Source: Saposhnikovia divaricata
Lineage: Eukaryota; Streptophyta; Magnoliopsida; Apiales; Apiaceae
NCBI GenBank assembly: GCA_036435485.1
Contig: CM071598.1
Location: forward strand, 205,013,148-205,077,147
DNA length: 64,000 nt
Direction: 5' to 3'
Shown: one piece after another, positions 21,735-34,058 of the stretch
Position numbering within the stretch: position 1 is the first letter of the stretch
Layout of the letters: each line of letters begins with the position of its first letter
The notes under the pieces: model-generated
What the model saw: the letters and a program-made list of their open reading frames with translations, nothing else
Told to the model about the DNA's origin: nothing
Databases searched by the model: none
Translations under genes and position numbers: made by a program

Positions 21735-23975
21735 ATTTTTCTACGATGCCTCCATTAGAACATAAGCTTGCTTTTCTAGTACATTATCGTTCCTTTGTTT
21801 CATAAGTGGTATAGCTACATTCAATTTTGCAAAAATGGTATAAGGCGTCAGTTGGGGTGACTAAGAGACAGACGCCACTTGAAATGGCGACAGATTAATT
21901 ATTTTTTTCTTTTTATTCTTCCTAACAAATAAATATTATTTGGATCTCAAATTATTTTGGTAATTTTTTTTTCATTTTTTTCTTAAAACATGAATATGGA
22001 TTAATAATAATTTTACAGTAAAAAAAATTTGAAAATTTTGAATATAAAAGATATGATTTTTTGAAATGAAAGTAAATAATCAATTTATATAAATTAATCC
22101 AAGAGCAATTTTAATATATATAAATTATATTAAGAGCAATTTTATGAAAATACTTAACATTTTCGAATCATTTACTTCAAAAAAAACATTTTCGATCATT
22201 TATTTATCCGTTAAATTAATGAAGCTAGCTTATTGTTAAAATATATTTTCTTCTGAAATTTTAAGATGCTAATATATATTTTCAAATTTTTTCAAAAAGT
22301 TCAAATTCAATTCTTTTATAAGAATATCCTGTTGAAAACTCATTTTCATTAAAATTACAAATAAATTCAATTCAAGCTTATTCAATTTTGTCGATTTTAA
22401 AATTTTATCATTAACACAATAAATTTTGTAAAGAAAAAAAAAATTCATTATTACATTAAAATAAATTCAAAAAGTTTATTTTATGAATTAGTTGATTTAT
22501 TTCATGTTATAATTAATTTATATATTTTTCATTTTTTTTGTCAAAATATTATGGTCGACTTGTGTATGAAACCAAAAAAAATGAAATTTTTTATCAAAAT
22601 TATTCTGCCATTAATGATAATATCTCTATATCGTATTTTGAAACAAAATAAATTTGAAAGAAAAATAAAAATAAATTATTATCTTAAATATATATTCAGA
22701 AAAATATTCATATCAAAAATAAATTAATTTATATTTATTTAATGTAATAATTAATTTGTATTATTCCAAAGATTTTTAGTTCAAATTAGTTGTCAAGTTT
22801 TTGTATGAAGCAAAAGAAACAAAAAAAATTACGTTAAATTACCCCCATAAAATAATGGCATTTCTATATTTCTATATGGTATTTTGACAACAATAAAAAA
22901 TTGAAAGAAAAATATAAAAAAATTACAATGTCTAACATTTATTTTTGCACTTTACATAATTTTGTTATTTGTTTTAATCTAAAACTAATATGATTTTTTT
23001 TGTTCTCACTTTCAAAGTGGAATCGTCAAATACTTAAATACAATTAAACAAAGTAAAAGAAAATTCAAAAAATTATGTAATATATATTTTTTAATCATGA
23101 AGATTCATCTTACTTGTACAAAATTTTCAAGACAATAAGACATTTTCAGAGGCATGGAAAACAAATCTACATGATTTATTTTTTCATATTAAAGTATTAT
23201 TATCAACCACATTTATGAAACAAAAAATTTAGAAATATTTTTTTTACATTTATTTATTTTGCCCTAAACCTCTATGTTCAAAGACTGACAAAGAAAAGTT
23301 TGGGGACCCCAAATTTTTTTTGTTTCTTTTACTTTCTACAAAAACTTGACCACAATACTTTGAAGCAAAAAAATTTGTATATTAAAAATCAAGTATTATA
23401 TTGAATAAATATAAATTAATTGATTTTTTATATAAATATTTTTCTAAATATATATTTGACATAATTATTGATTTTCATTTTTCTTTCAAATTTATTTTTG
23501 TTGCAAAATACGATATATAGATATTATTATTAAGGGCAAAAATAGGACGTAAATACTATAATGTGAAACAAAAATAATGACAAAAAACTTGTAAAATTCA
23601 GTTTTTTAGACCCCTCAACATGCCTTCGCAAACTAATTGTTAAGAATCTTATTTATAGTTGTTATTTTCGGACAAAATAATATAATATTTGCACTTATTC
23701 TTTTTTAAAGATTTTTAGCTTATAAAAAAGTAGATCTTTTATACTTAAATTTCAACCTATAAAATTATAAAAATATCATATTAAAATTAGCTATATTTTT
23801 GTGCAAAATTTCTTCGATCATATGTATATTTCAAAAAAAAAGGGACGGGGTCGCCACTTCAAGTGGCGCCCAAGAGTTAGTCGCCACTTTAATTGACGTC
23901 TCTCTCCTTGGCCCTCTGTACCGTTGAACGTTATGAAATAAAGAAACGATACTGTACTAGAAAAGCAATGGAGCC
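21735..23975. mobile_element. Foldback-like element with long interrupted inverted arms
   Basis: The left arm (GCCTCCATT...GCTTTTCTAGTACATTATCG...CATAAG, 21748-21815, then GACGCCACTTGAAATGGCGAC, 21872-21891) is matched in inverse order at 23847-23972 (GTCGCCACTTCAAGTGGCG, CGATACTGTACTAGAAAAGC, AATGGAGCC). Inner arms also pair: 22600-22740 (CTATATCGTATTTTGAAACA, AATTTGAAAGAAAAAT) against 23470-23540. A third partial copy is at 22790-22920. No ORF and no clear target duplication. Confidence 0.55.
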
Positions 23976-25794
23976 TAAGCTGCAGGCTCTGTTTTCAGTT
24001 AGAGAGAGAAAAAGATGGGGTAGTTTCAACCCATGTGATTAGAATTAGAATGGGAATAAACAGTACAACTGAGTAGTCTTGGAAAGGAGTCACCCTATCC
24101 CCTATCCATTCGCATTCATAATAATATGCAAAGATTTAGAACAGGCGTGAAATAGTCATTAGTAACATAAATTTGGCCACCTGCCTTACTTGTCTACTTG
24201 GTGAACCTCACTTGTGTCCTTCCTTTTCCTTTGCTGTGAACTTGTCTACTGCTTCCTCTCTTTTCACTTCAACACATTCAGAGTAGTGTATGATCACCAT
24301 TCTGGTCATGTTCACTGAGAAATTTTTGCATGACCTAGATATTTTTTATTTTTTTTAAATATTCAGTCTGTGCAATAATTTTTTTAAATAAATAAATTTT
24401 CTATTCAAATTGTAATCTACATTTTTTTTACGGTTTTAAAACCGAAATCGAATGGGCAGACCACAGGTGAAATTTATTATGTATGACTATGAGCAGACTT
24501 GAATTATTGGCTACCAAAATCTACGCATGTATGAAACTATAAATGTGTGCCAGGAGGAATCAAACTAGCACTGTCCAGGTCTATCAACTCTAACATTCAG
24601 CTACACTAATCTTTTACTAATAATAGCAAAATCCATTCCGATAAACAATACCCGAAAGGTGGATTGAAAGAGCCCTGACATGGGCCAAAATTATGAAAAA
24701 GCAATACTTTTCTGAGCCCCTTTGCCTGTACAGTACTTGAAAAAATGTGTCATGCAAGATGTGGTTTATTAAGATTCAGACTTGGGTAATACCTTGAATT
24801 CGAACCTCTTTAAAGAAGGTTTCCTCAATCAAGAAGTGAGAAGAACAGATAATTATATCTTTAGTTATAATGCCATAACTAAGTAATCCAGACTGGCTCT
24901 ATTTCTCTAAGTTATACAGAATCAAAAGCAATATGGTCAAGAATATCAAGTTTTCAATTTCAAATGAGGCATATGCAAGACAGGTGCTGGAATCAAAATG
25001 CATGTAAAATCAAAATGTAATGTCTCATGTGACATGTCAATCACCATAAAAAAAAAAGCTGTTAGTTTCACAAATACTCAACTTGCCAACCGAAAACAAC
25101 AGTAGCTACAACCACTTATACGATACACTTATACATGCAATGAAATAAACAATCTCTTGTAAGTTTCTGTTGGACTTGAGAACAGTTACGGGCATTGGGT
25201 GAATTCTGTAACAAATCCTCATTTAATATATACAACGAAAAAGGTCATTTAAAAACACTCACGAACTTTCATTTCAACCTGCAAATATAAAAGAAAATAA
25301 GTGTTCTCATATTTGTCCGTGAGAAATACTTTCTGAATTCTTTTTGTGAAAAAGGTTCCCCGGTTGATAAATCGTCTCCTGTTCCCAAAACTTTCAATCT
25401 TCCGGAAAAAAAAAAAGAGTAAATACAGTATCTTTATGGTGCACATCCAATGCATGAAAGATAATCGAAATGAAAGGCCTAACGAACTCATCGTCCATCA
25501 AGCACATATCAAGCACATATCATTATCATAACCAATTGCAACTAACATAAGAAAAACACATGAAACCAGCATTGTAACTTCTTCAATGAAGACAGATGCC
25601 CAAACTCAGGCGCCTTCAACATTACATTACAAGATTACATAGGAAACTTGATTTAGATAAAGCTACATATCGAGTTGGTGCTTCGATAACTACTTAATTA
25701 AAAACAGAAAAATATCATAAAATAATACTAATAGTTTTCTCTAGTGCCGGAAATGTCACAATACTACCTACTACTGCTACATACTAGAGGCAAA
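23976..25794. other. Mostly non-repetitive stretch, no gene established
   Basis: Base composition is less AT-biased than around it and I recognise no transposon signature. Short open frames (25249-25531 on either strand) have no domain. The minus-strand sequence TTTTATATTTGCAG before GTTGAAATGAAAG (about 25265-25290) looks like a splice acceptor, but I could not build a gene from it. It may hold untranslated sequence of the possible gene at 25795-26544. Confidence 0.4.
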
Positions 25795-26544
25795 TCACGG
25801 TACTGCACCAAAACCAGACCACATCTTCACAATAGCCCAGTCCGTTAGCTGCCAAAACAAAAAACAAAACCATTAACAAATTGCTTTGGAGGATTAAACT
25901 ACATGTAAAGATATTTTACTAACCTTGTTGTCGGAAACTTGGGGAGCAGGGAAAACATCGTACAAACTATGATGCAATACATATTCTTCGAGGTTTAGTC
26001 CAGTTTGGTCATCGAGCTGTCCATTTATGGAATGATATAATTTATATCTCGTTCTCGTACCAAGTTCGAGATATTGATAGGGATGCGCACATGTCCAAAT
26101 TTCTTCCACATGTTCCTGTGAACAACCTGTTCTTCTGTTCGTTGAGACATGTCTCTGTTCATCTTTTGTGGGTGACGACCCCAGTGGTGGAAAAAATACA
26201 TGGGTCGAAAACCATCCCAATTGTCATATTGGGCACGCAACTGTGGTACAGTATATTTCTGAAAATCGAGTGGCCGGATAACGTGATCCGCTGGATCCAT
26301 GTGTGATAAAATGTCTCAGAATATAAAGAAGATTTTGTCCAGACATTTGATTATGGTCGAAAAATGGATAGTTTTGGTGTTGAGCAAAGCCAAACGAAGG
26401 GCTGGGTAAAAACTCTGGGGGACCTAAGGGCAATTCAGCGAGATATTCCATTAAGGAATTTTTGGTTGCCGGGTTTTGGAATGGGGAAAGAAGATAGGTT
26501 GCAAAGGAGAAGAAGACCAGACGGGGGAGAAGAACAAAGAACAA
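25795..26544 (-). pseudogene. Possible small two-exon gene or gene fragment, unrecognised
   Basis: On the minus strand, after TTTAAATAAAGG (TATA-like, about 26562) and a CT-rich leader, two overlapping frames look coding: MEYLAELPLGPPEFLPSPSF from 26451, and MDPADHVIRPLDFQKYTVPQ from 26300 (on to WDGFRPMYFFHHWG). Near 26070 the coding impression shifts to the frame LGTRTRYKLYHSINGQ ... VFPAPQVSDNK. That ends at a GTTAGT donor (25923); a 75-bp intron follows, with acceptor TTTGGCAG, and a terminal exon (25795-25848) LTDWAIVKMWSGFGAVP ending in TGA. I do not recognise the family. The two frame changes suggest a pseudogene or a missed intron. Confidence 0.35.
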
Positions 26545-26639
26545 AGTTGCCTTTATTTAAAGAACTATTTACCTCAACAAAGTTTTCTGTTAGATTACTA
26601 AAATACCCTATCTTTTCTACATCATAATTTACTTATTTA

Positions 26640-27576
26640 CATCATAATTTACGTATATCGTTGGATGTATCATATGGGTAGAAAGAATGATGGTTACTCT
26701 TTTAAAAATTCCCCATTTAATCGATTAATCCCCGATTAATTCTTTGCAAATTGCCTAACTGATTCGATCCTTAAAATACCCTATTAATCTTAATGAGTAC
26801 TAATTGATCGGAATGTTTATAATGAATTATTAGAATTAAAATATTATATTAATTAAATATGAAAAATATATTATTTATGATATGATAAGTACATTTTACT
26901 TAATAAATAACTAACAGAATCATAATAATATATTAAATAATATTACAATATTAAAATATGTTTGATTTTCACTCCAATTTATCCTTCCGATTAATCCTCG
27001 ATTCAACGATTAATTCTTGCGTTCTTGCCGATCTTGTCAAATACCTAATTTCTTAAACACTGAGAATGGTAGATACGATAAAAATTATTCATATCATTTT
27101 CATAAATTATATCGGATCCTTAAATTGAATAATCATTAGATTTGAAAATACAAATGTTTTTATTTTTAAATACTAGCTTATTTTTTAATATCTATAATTA
27201 TATTAATTTTTTAGTAATTATATGTTATAAATTTACATATTAAATTGTTATAAAAAAATTGATATATATATATAAAATTTTGCACGTTCAATTTACAATT
27301 TGTGTTGTATTTTGAGTTCTTAAAATTTGATTTGAATAATTTTATAGCCTACATGAAACTAACAAAAAAAATTAATTTATGATGGTTTAACAATTATTTT
27401 AAATAAAAACTATCTAGAAACAACAAAGAGAAAACATTGATGATTTTTTATATTAAAAATTTTATTTCATTTATGAAATCTACTAATATTTTCATTTTTC
27501 TTATCAAAATACCCTTTTATTATAATTTGAAAATAGTGTTATTAACAATCAAATATAATTATATCCTTATATATAT
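26640..27576. other. AT-rich intergenic DNA with a decayed Helitron-like piece
   Basis: No gene. A run of ATTAATCCCCGATTAATTC-type short inverted repeats lies at 26715-26750. 27175-27370 is inversely related to 17138-17345 (ATATATATATAAAATTTTGC, GTTCAATTTAC). Confidence 0.45.
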
Positions 27577-29180
27577 TAAGCATAAGAGGGATCTTATCCA
27601 AATTTTTGGTCTGGTCACTTTACTACCATATGATCCGTTGGATTAAAAAGATACGATCAAGATTAGATCACATTAAAAAAAATTATAATCTGAAAAGGAT
27701 ATAATTAGAAAAGGTTCCATTAGAAGTGAATTTTAAAAAGAAAATTACAATCTAAAAAGGATATAATTAAAAAAAAGGTTGTATTAGAATTTAATTTTAA
27801 AAAGAAAATTACAAGGATATAATTAAAAACGTTTGTATAAAAATTGAATTTTATTTATTTTTTTATTAGTATTAAAAAAATTCATATTTACTATTTGGGC
27901 TTTATCTTGAGATCTATAAATCAGATTTGGATGATTTTACAATCCACGCAAATCTCATAAATTATTTTTAATTTAGTGATGATTTAATAATTAGTATTCA
28001 AATGGAAATACTCAAGAAAATATAATTACAAATTTTTACATTAATCCTATAAAATGTAAAAGTCCAACATTGATATTGATATTCAATGTAAGAAAAACCT
28101 AATTATATATGATTTAAATCATTGACATATTTTTAAAATGAAAATTATAATCTGAAAATGATATAATTAAAAAAGGTTGTATTAGAATTGAATTTTATTT
28201 ACTTTTTTATTAGTATTAAAAAAATTATATTTACTATTTGGGGTTTTTTTTTTGAGTTCTACAAATCAGATTTTGATGATTTTACAATCCACCCGAACCT
28301 CATAAAATTATCTTTAATTTAGTAACGATTTAATAATTATTATTCAAATATAAGTACTTAGAATCTCAAGAGAAAATATAATTACGAATTTTTACATTAA
28401 TCCTTTTAATGTAGAAATCCTACATTTGATATTGTTATTTAATGTAAAAAAACCTAATTATATATGATTTAAATCATTGACATATACATTTTCGTATTTC
28501 AATATAAATACACTTTTTAGTTTATAACATATTAAAATATAAAATATTTTTTTATGCTAGATCCAATGGTTTTGATCTTTTTATTTTAAGATCTTTGTCG
28601 TACGGAGGACCAAACTACCGATTATCAAAATCTTGAACAGAATCCCTCTTACACTTATTAATAATGGTTGTATTATAACGGAATTTTAAAAATAAAATTA
28701 TAATCTGAAAAGGATATAATTAAAAAAATTTGTATTACAATTGATATTTTTTATTAGTATAAAAAAATTTATATTTACTATTTGGGCTTTATCTTGAGAT
28801 CTAGAATTCAGATTTGGATGATTTTACAATCCACGCGAACCTCATAAAATTAATTTTAATTTAATGATGATTTAATAATTATTATTCAAATGAAAATAAT
28901 TAGAATCTCAAGAGAAAATATAGTTAAAATTTTTTACCCTAATCTTATTCAATGCAGAAGTCCTACATATTGATAATGCTATTCAATGTAAAAAATCTAA
29001 TAATATAATATACATTTTCGTATTTCAAAATAATACACTTTTTAATTTATAACATGTTATAATATAAAATATTTTTTTATGCTGGATCCAACGGGTTTCA
29101 TCTATTTATTTTAAGATCTTTGTCGTACGAATGACTAAACTACTGATTATCAAAGTTTTGGACAAAATCCCTCTTATACT
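27577..29180. mobile_element. TIR element with three tandem modules (right inverted arm)
   Basis: Reverse complement of 14059-15627: starts AAGCATAAGAGGGATCTTATC, ends GACAAAATCCCTCTTATACT. It has the same three modules and the same internal terminus (CAGAATCCCTCTTACACTTA, about 28640). By eye about 95 percent identical to the left arm in sampled stretches. No ORF. Confidence 0.65.
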
Positions 29181-30778
29181 TCTATAATATTATATAAAAG
29201 CCGAAACATTAAAAGTTTTGGTACATGTTTTTTGGTACGTCGTGAATTTACTTATTTACCCTTCATTATCAAGAAAAATATATACGATGTCTATATTAAA
29301 ACAACTAAAACAAATAATAACATAATATAAATTAATGGTAATTAGTCGATTGCCTTTTTCACATTTACTTTTAGTTGAAGATATTACCTTTTTTAAAGAT
29401 ATAAAAACATCAATCGTATCATATCATCCAATCATTAATATTTAATTTCGAATTAAAACGCGTTACCATTTTCATTTAAAACTAATCTTACAATCATATC
29501 TTTCAATCATTAATAATTCCTTTCGAATTAAAACACGTTACCTTTTTGATTTAAAACTAATCTTACAATCATTAATATATATACCCAAAAATATAACACA
29601 ATATTTTTCAATTATTAAAAAAATATAATAAAATCGAAAGTTTATCGTTTTGGTTTTTGGCACAGTCATCCTAATTATTAAAATAAATAATATAATTAAT
29701 GATAATTAGCCAATTGTCTTTTTTATTTAAAAAATGTTTACTTTTAATTGATGGTTTTTAGTAATATCATAGAGTTAGATTTTTTGTACCTGTTTTATGA
29801 TACTTCGTGAATTTATTAATTTACACTTCATTATAAAGAAAAATATATACTATATCCATACTAATAAAACACCTAAAATAAATAATAACATAATATAATT
29901 AATGATAATTAGTCGATTGCCTTTTTCACATTTACTTTTACTTTTAGTTGAGGATATTACCCTTTATAAACACCTAAAACCATCAATCGTATCATATCTT
30001 CCAATCATTAATATTTTCTTTCGGATTAAAATGCGTTACCTTTTTGATTTAAACTAATCTTACAATCATTAATATATACCCGAAAATATCACACCATAAT
30101 TTTCAATTATTAATAAAATATATTAAAAATTTGTATATGTTGTTTCTAATAAGGAAACATTAGTATAATCCGTAAACATGAATATTTTAAATTAAATTAA
30201 ATTACAATAAAAAAGATTACTAAAAATAATGATTATATAAAAACATAATTGTAATATTAAATAAAATTTATAACATAGTAAAAGAAACTCGTGCATCGCA
30301 TGGGCATCGAAAGTTTGTCGGTTCAATTTTTGGTACGGTCATCCTAATTATTAAAATAAATAATATAATTATGATAATTAGCCGATTGCCTTTTTTAGTT
30401 AAAGTTTTTTTTAATTTTAATTTATGATTTTTAGTAATATCATAGACCATTAGATTTTTAGTAAAAAATCATAATCGTTAGATCTAATGATTAGATACAT
30501 TATAAGATTAAATTAATTTACTAAAATTTCAAGGTTCGAATTCTATCAACGACATATATATTTTAAAATTTTATAATATAAGTTTTAAAGCATGCATATC
30601 ATTAATTAAATTTATATTAAATTATTTAAATTAAATTTAAAATTATATTAAATTATTTAAATTAAATTTAAAATAAAATATTGTAAATAATGATTATATA
30701 AAAATATAATTTTAACATAAAATAAAATTTATTACATATCAAAAGAAAAAATCGTGCATCGCACAGGTTATAAGCTAG
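29181..30778 (+). mobile_element. Non-autonomous Helitron (right inverted arm)
   Basis: 5' end TCTATAATATTATATAAAAG at 29181; 3' end CGTGCATCGCACAGG hairpin, TTATAAG, CTAG at 30775-30778, then T. Inverted copy of 12516-14058. The junction with the neighbouring TIR element (CTTATACT|TCTATA) is the same in both arms. No Rep/helicase coding. Confidence 0.75.
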
Positions 30779-31047
30779 TTTTAATAATAAGTGTAATTGG
30801 GATTTTGTCCAAAACTCTAGTAATCGGTAGTTTGGTTTCACCTTTTTTGGTTGCAACCTTTATTCCTACTAGCTTATAACTCGTACGAAGCACGGGTCGC
30901 TTTTAATATATAATACTCATTTTCTTATAACATTCTTTTTATTTTTTTAAAATTATTATAGCTTTTAATATATAATACTCATGTTCTTATAAAATTATTT
31001 TCATTTTCTTAAAATTATTTTAGTTTAAATGAGATTATAATTTGATT
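30779..31047. other. Partial TIR-element end and Helitron 3' end, no gene
   Basis: AAGTGTAATTGGGATTTTGTC (30787-30807) is a terminus of the TIR family. CTAGCTTATAACTCGTACG...GCACGGG (about 30870-30896) is a reversed Helitron 3' end. The rest is AT-rich. Confidence 0.5.
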
Positions 31048-31065
31048 AATTATATTCTTGTATAT

Positions 31066-31870
31066 TTTTTGACGAATGCATTGAATTATATTAATAGATC
31101 AAACCAACTCAAAAAACAACGGGACAAACCCCCGACTGTCACTACGACCAGGTTGAAAAACAAATAAATTGTTTTCTGATCGTTTAACAAAATGAACTTA
31201 AAAGTTCTTGAAACTAAAAACGAATCTGAAGACTTCTTAAGTGATCCGTACTGCGCCAACATCCCTGAAGGTAGCGGTATCACAATTGACCACATCACAT
31301 AGAAACCATTGGTACCCCAGTGTTCAGAAGCCTCAAGTGTATAAACTGAGGTTAGAGGAACGACACTCCAGCTATCTACATGCCGGATACCAGCTATAGA
31401 CATGCCGAACATGGGAACCCCCAAAGGATGAGTAACCCCCCAGCTATCTACATGCCGGATACCAGCTATAGACATGCCGAAAGTGAAAATCTCCAACAGA
31501 TAACGAACAATCTTTGGTTGTGAGTGGTGAGCTCTTGCAATAATCGTCACCGTCCCAGCTTTGATGTAGACTTTCCAGATCCCCCAAGCCATCAGCAAAT
31601 CCATTCTCAGCAGATCCAACTCCAAACAGACACAAGCATATTTAATCAAAAACATAAAAAACACTCCAAAAGGAGAGACAAACAACCACTCCAAATGGAG
31701 AGACACGCAAATACCCAAAAATTGGGTTTTATTGAGAGGAAAACAAGAGGAATGGCCTCCGACCGGTGGATAAACCACCGCCGGAGGGGAAGGCACTTCT
31801 TGCAGACGAGGAAGACGAAGAAGGAGAGAGAGAGAACTTTTCTCTACTTTTCCACCGAACACGTTACCTC
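31066..31870 (-). mobile_element. Poly(A) retroposon with 18-bp target duplication (family R1)
   Basis: A perfect direct repeat AATTATATTCTTGTATAT flanks it (31048-31065 and 31871-31888). The poly(A) side is at the left (TTTTTT on plus, 31066). On the minus strand it has a CT-rich 5' part (TCTCTCTCTCTCCTTCTTCG, then CTCCGGCGGTGG), the shared GGGGGATCTGGAAAGTC...GCTGGGACGGTG core, and the end GTCAAAAAA. The inside has a duplicated 30-35-bp segment containing GGTATCCGGCATGTAGATAG. A 258-codon open frame spans it but resembles no known protein; the strand carries untranslated-type sequence. Same family as 16310-16901. Confidence 0.8.
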
Positions 31871-31888
31871 AATTATATTCTTGTATAT

Positions 31889-32229
31889 AATAAACGTAAG
31901 GAAGATCTTATCCAATTTTTTGGTAATACAGCCGTTGACCAAAAAAATATGAACCGTTGGATGTTAAAAGATAGATGTGATCCGTTAGATCAAAACTAAA
32001 AAATTTATTTGATTAATAATAGGACTATATTCAAATACCAAAAATCTATATCTATACTATTATATAAAAGCCGAAACATTAAAAAGTTGGATCAATCGGT
32101 ATGATACCTATTTAAATTACCTAATTACACTTACATGTACTTAATATTATAACAATTTAATTATAATAATTTAAAACATATTCATAATTCCCCTTCCATA
32201 TAATTAACATTATATCCTTATATATAATA
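31889..32229 (+). mobile_element. TIR-element terminus and Helitron 5' end
   Basis: 31889-32010 carries AAGGAAGATCTTATCCAATT and ATGTGATCCGTTAGATC, a diverged TIR-family terminus. At 32051 TCTATACTATTATATAAAAG starts a plus-strand Helitron 5' end that continues to about 32210 and is then lost. Confidence 0.55.
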
Positions 32230-32871
32230 AGCACAAGGGAAATCTTATCCACTTTTTTGTAGTACGGTCAATGACCTAAACTTTATTAGCCTGGATTATA
32301 AAACTTAATATCATCCATTGGATTGTAAAAATTATAATATAATATGGATATTATTAAAAGGTTATATTAGAGTTGAATTTTATTGTTATTTATATTAATA
32401 TTAAAAAAAATCATATTGACTATTTGGATTCTATCTTGAGATCTAAAAATCAGATTTGGATGATTTTACAGGCCACGCGAAATTCATAAAATATTTTTAA
32501 TTTAGTGATGAGTTAAAAATTATTATCCAACTGAAAATACTCAAAATCTCAAGAGAAATTATAATTACGAATTTTTACAATCCTATTCCACATAGAATAT
32601 CTACATTGTAATCCTATTCAGCTTTGAAAACCTAATTACATATGATTTAGATCAATGGCATACACTTTTCCATAATTCAATGTAAATACACTTCTTGGTT
32701 TACATATTAAAATATAAAATATTTTTTTATGCTAAATTCAACAATTTTCATATATTTATTTTAAGATCTAACAGTTCTTATTTATTTTGTCGTACTGAGG
32801 ACTATATACTACCGACTACCAAAATTTTGGACAAAATCTCTCTCACACTTACTATTAAAACTATATTTTCT
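32230..32871. mobile_element. Single-module copy of the TIR family
   Basis: About 640 bp, from AGCACAAGGGAAATCTTATC to GGACAAAATCTCTCTCACAC. The termini are imperfect inverted repeats. One module only, with TCTCAAGAG and ATCAGATTTGGATGATTTTA. It shows the basic unit of the composite arms at 14059 and 27577. No ORF. Confidence 0.65.
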
Positions 32872-32987
32872 TATTAGTAGAAATATTGTAAAATAATTGG
32901 AAAGGTTTTTTGATAATCATATTCATCACTAAATTAAAGATATTAAATCGTACTAAGCTTCCTCTCTCTTTTGTTTATGGGTATTTT

Positions 32988-33842
32988 TGTGCTAAAATAA
33001 ATGACAATTAGAATCGCAAGCGCACGATTCAACCGTTGAAATATTTTAGGTATCGATCCTCGGAGACTAACTTTTTCGCGAACCTTTATTTTCAATTTAA
33101 TCGAATTAGAACAAGTTTGATTTTGGAAAATTCTATTTAATTCCTAGAAGAAAATTTAAAATAATTATTAAAAATTAAACTATTTCTAAACTAATTAACT
33201 AAAAGCAAAACGAACAAAAACTAAATTATTCTAGTAAAAACTCGAATTTAACTAAGTTTATTTATGAAAAAATTATAACAAAAATTTGGCATGATCCGTT
33301 TGTAAATGCGTCTAGCCAAGAAAACACAACCAACCACAACAATTTTGCTTCAATTTAAAATTACAACTCGAAATTAAACACTGCCCAGCAAAACTCAATT
33401 CATTAACAAATCGTTAGTAACAAATCTCGACTCAGCTCTCAACACCACAATTCAAACACAAAGCAACTCAGTAACTCGGCTCAGTAGCAAAACTCAGAAC
33501 AAAACAGAATCCTAACCCATTTGACTCAGTACCAAAACCTGCAGCAACTTAGAATAGACAATAAAACTCAGTAAGCAACACAACTAATCATACAAGACCA
33601 TTTGACTCGGCAACGAAATGAAACAACAAGAAAAAATGACATAAATCGACTCATTACTAAAACTCAGCTGTTCGAAACAAAAAAAAATAAAGAGAAAACC
33701 AACAAAAAAACTCAGAACTAAGCTCAATTCATAGACATTGACTCCAAACAGTACACTAAACTCGAGAACCTAGGATGCAATCATTCACAGCATCAAAAAC
33801 AGTAAACAAAACTTCAAAAACAGAACTAAACAATTAGTACGA
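32988..33842 (-). repeat. Truncated 3' LTR of element D
   Basis: TGTGCTAAAATAAATGACAA onward parallels 39204-40060 closely, then departs at about 33842 (AGTACGAGGGACAGGG against AGTAAGAGGACTACG). About 2 kb of the LTR (its U3 side) is missing. Confidence 0.88.
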
Positions 33843-34019
33843 GGGACAGGGACAGGGTATGTCAAGAAAGGCCAAAACAAGGTGAAGTGTCAAAAGCTAG
33901 TAGTCACCATGGAAATCATGCACAACACCAAACTTCCTCCCCACACAATTATTTTTCTACTTTCAACAAAAAGACTTGACTAGTCGAATGAAGGAGAATT
34001 ACAAAAACAGAAGTATGCC

Positions 34020-34058
<39 letters not shown>

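Noticed and set aside
25249..25531. Small open frames on both strands
   Set aside because: No domain, low-complexity Phe/Lys content and no supporting gene structure apart from one possible acceptor site.
31086..31862. 258-codon minus-strand open frame as a protein gene
   Set aside because: It lies wholly inside a poly(A) retroposon with target duplications, contains a DNA-level duplication and has no domain.
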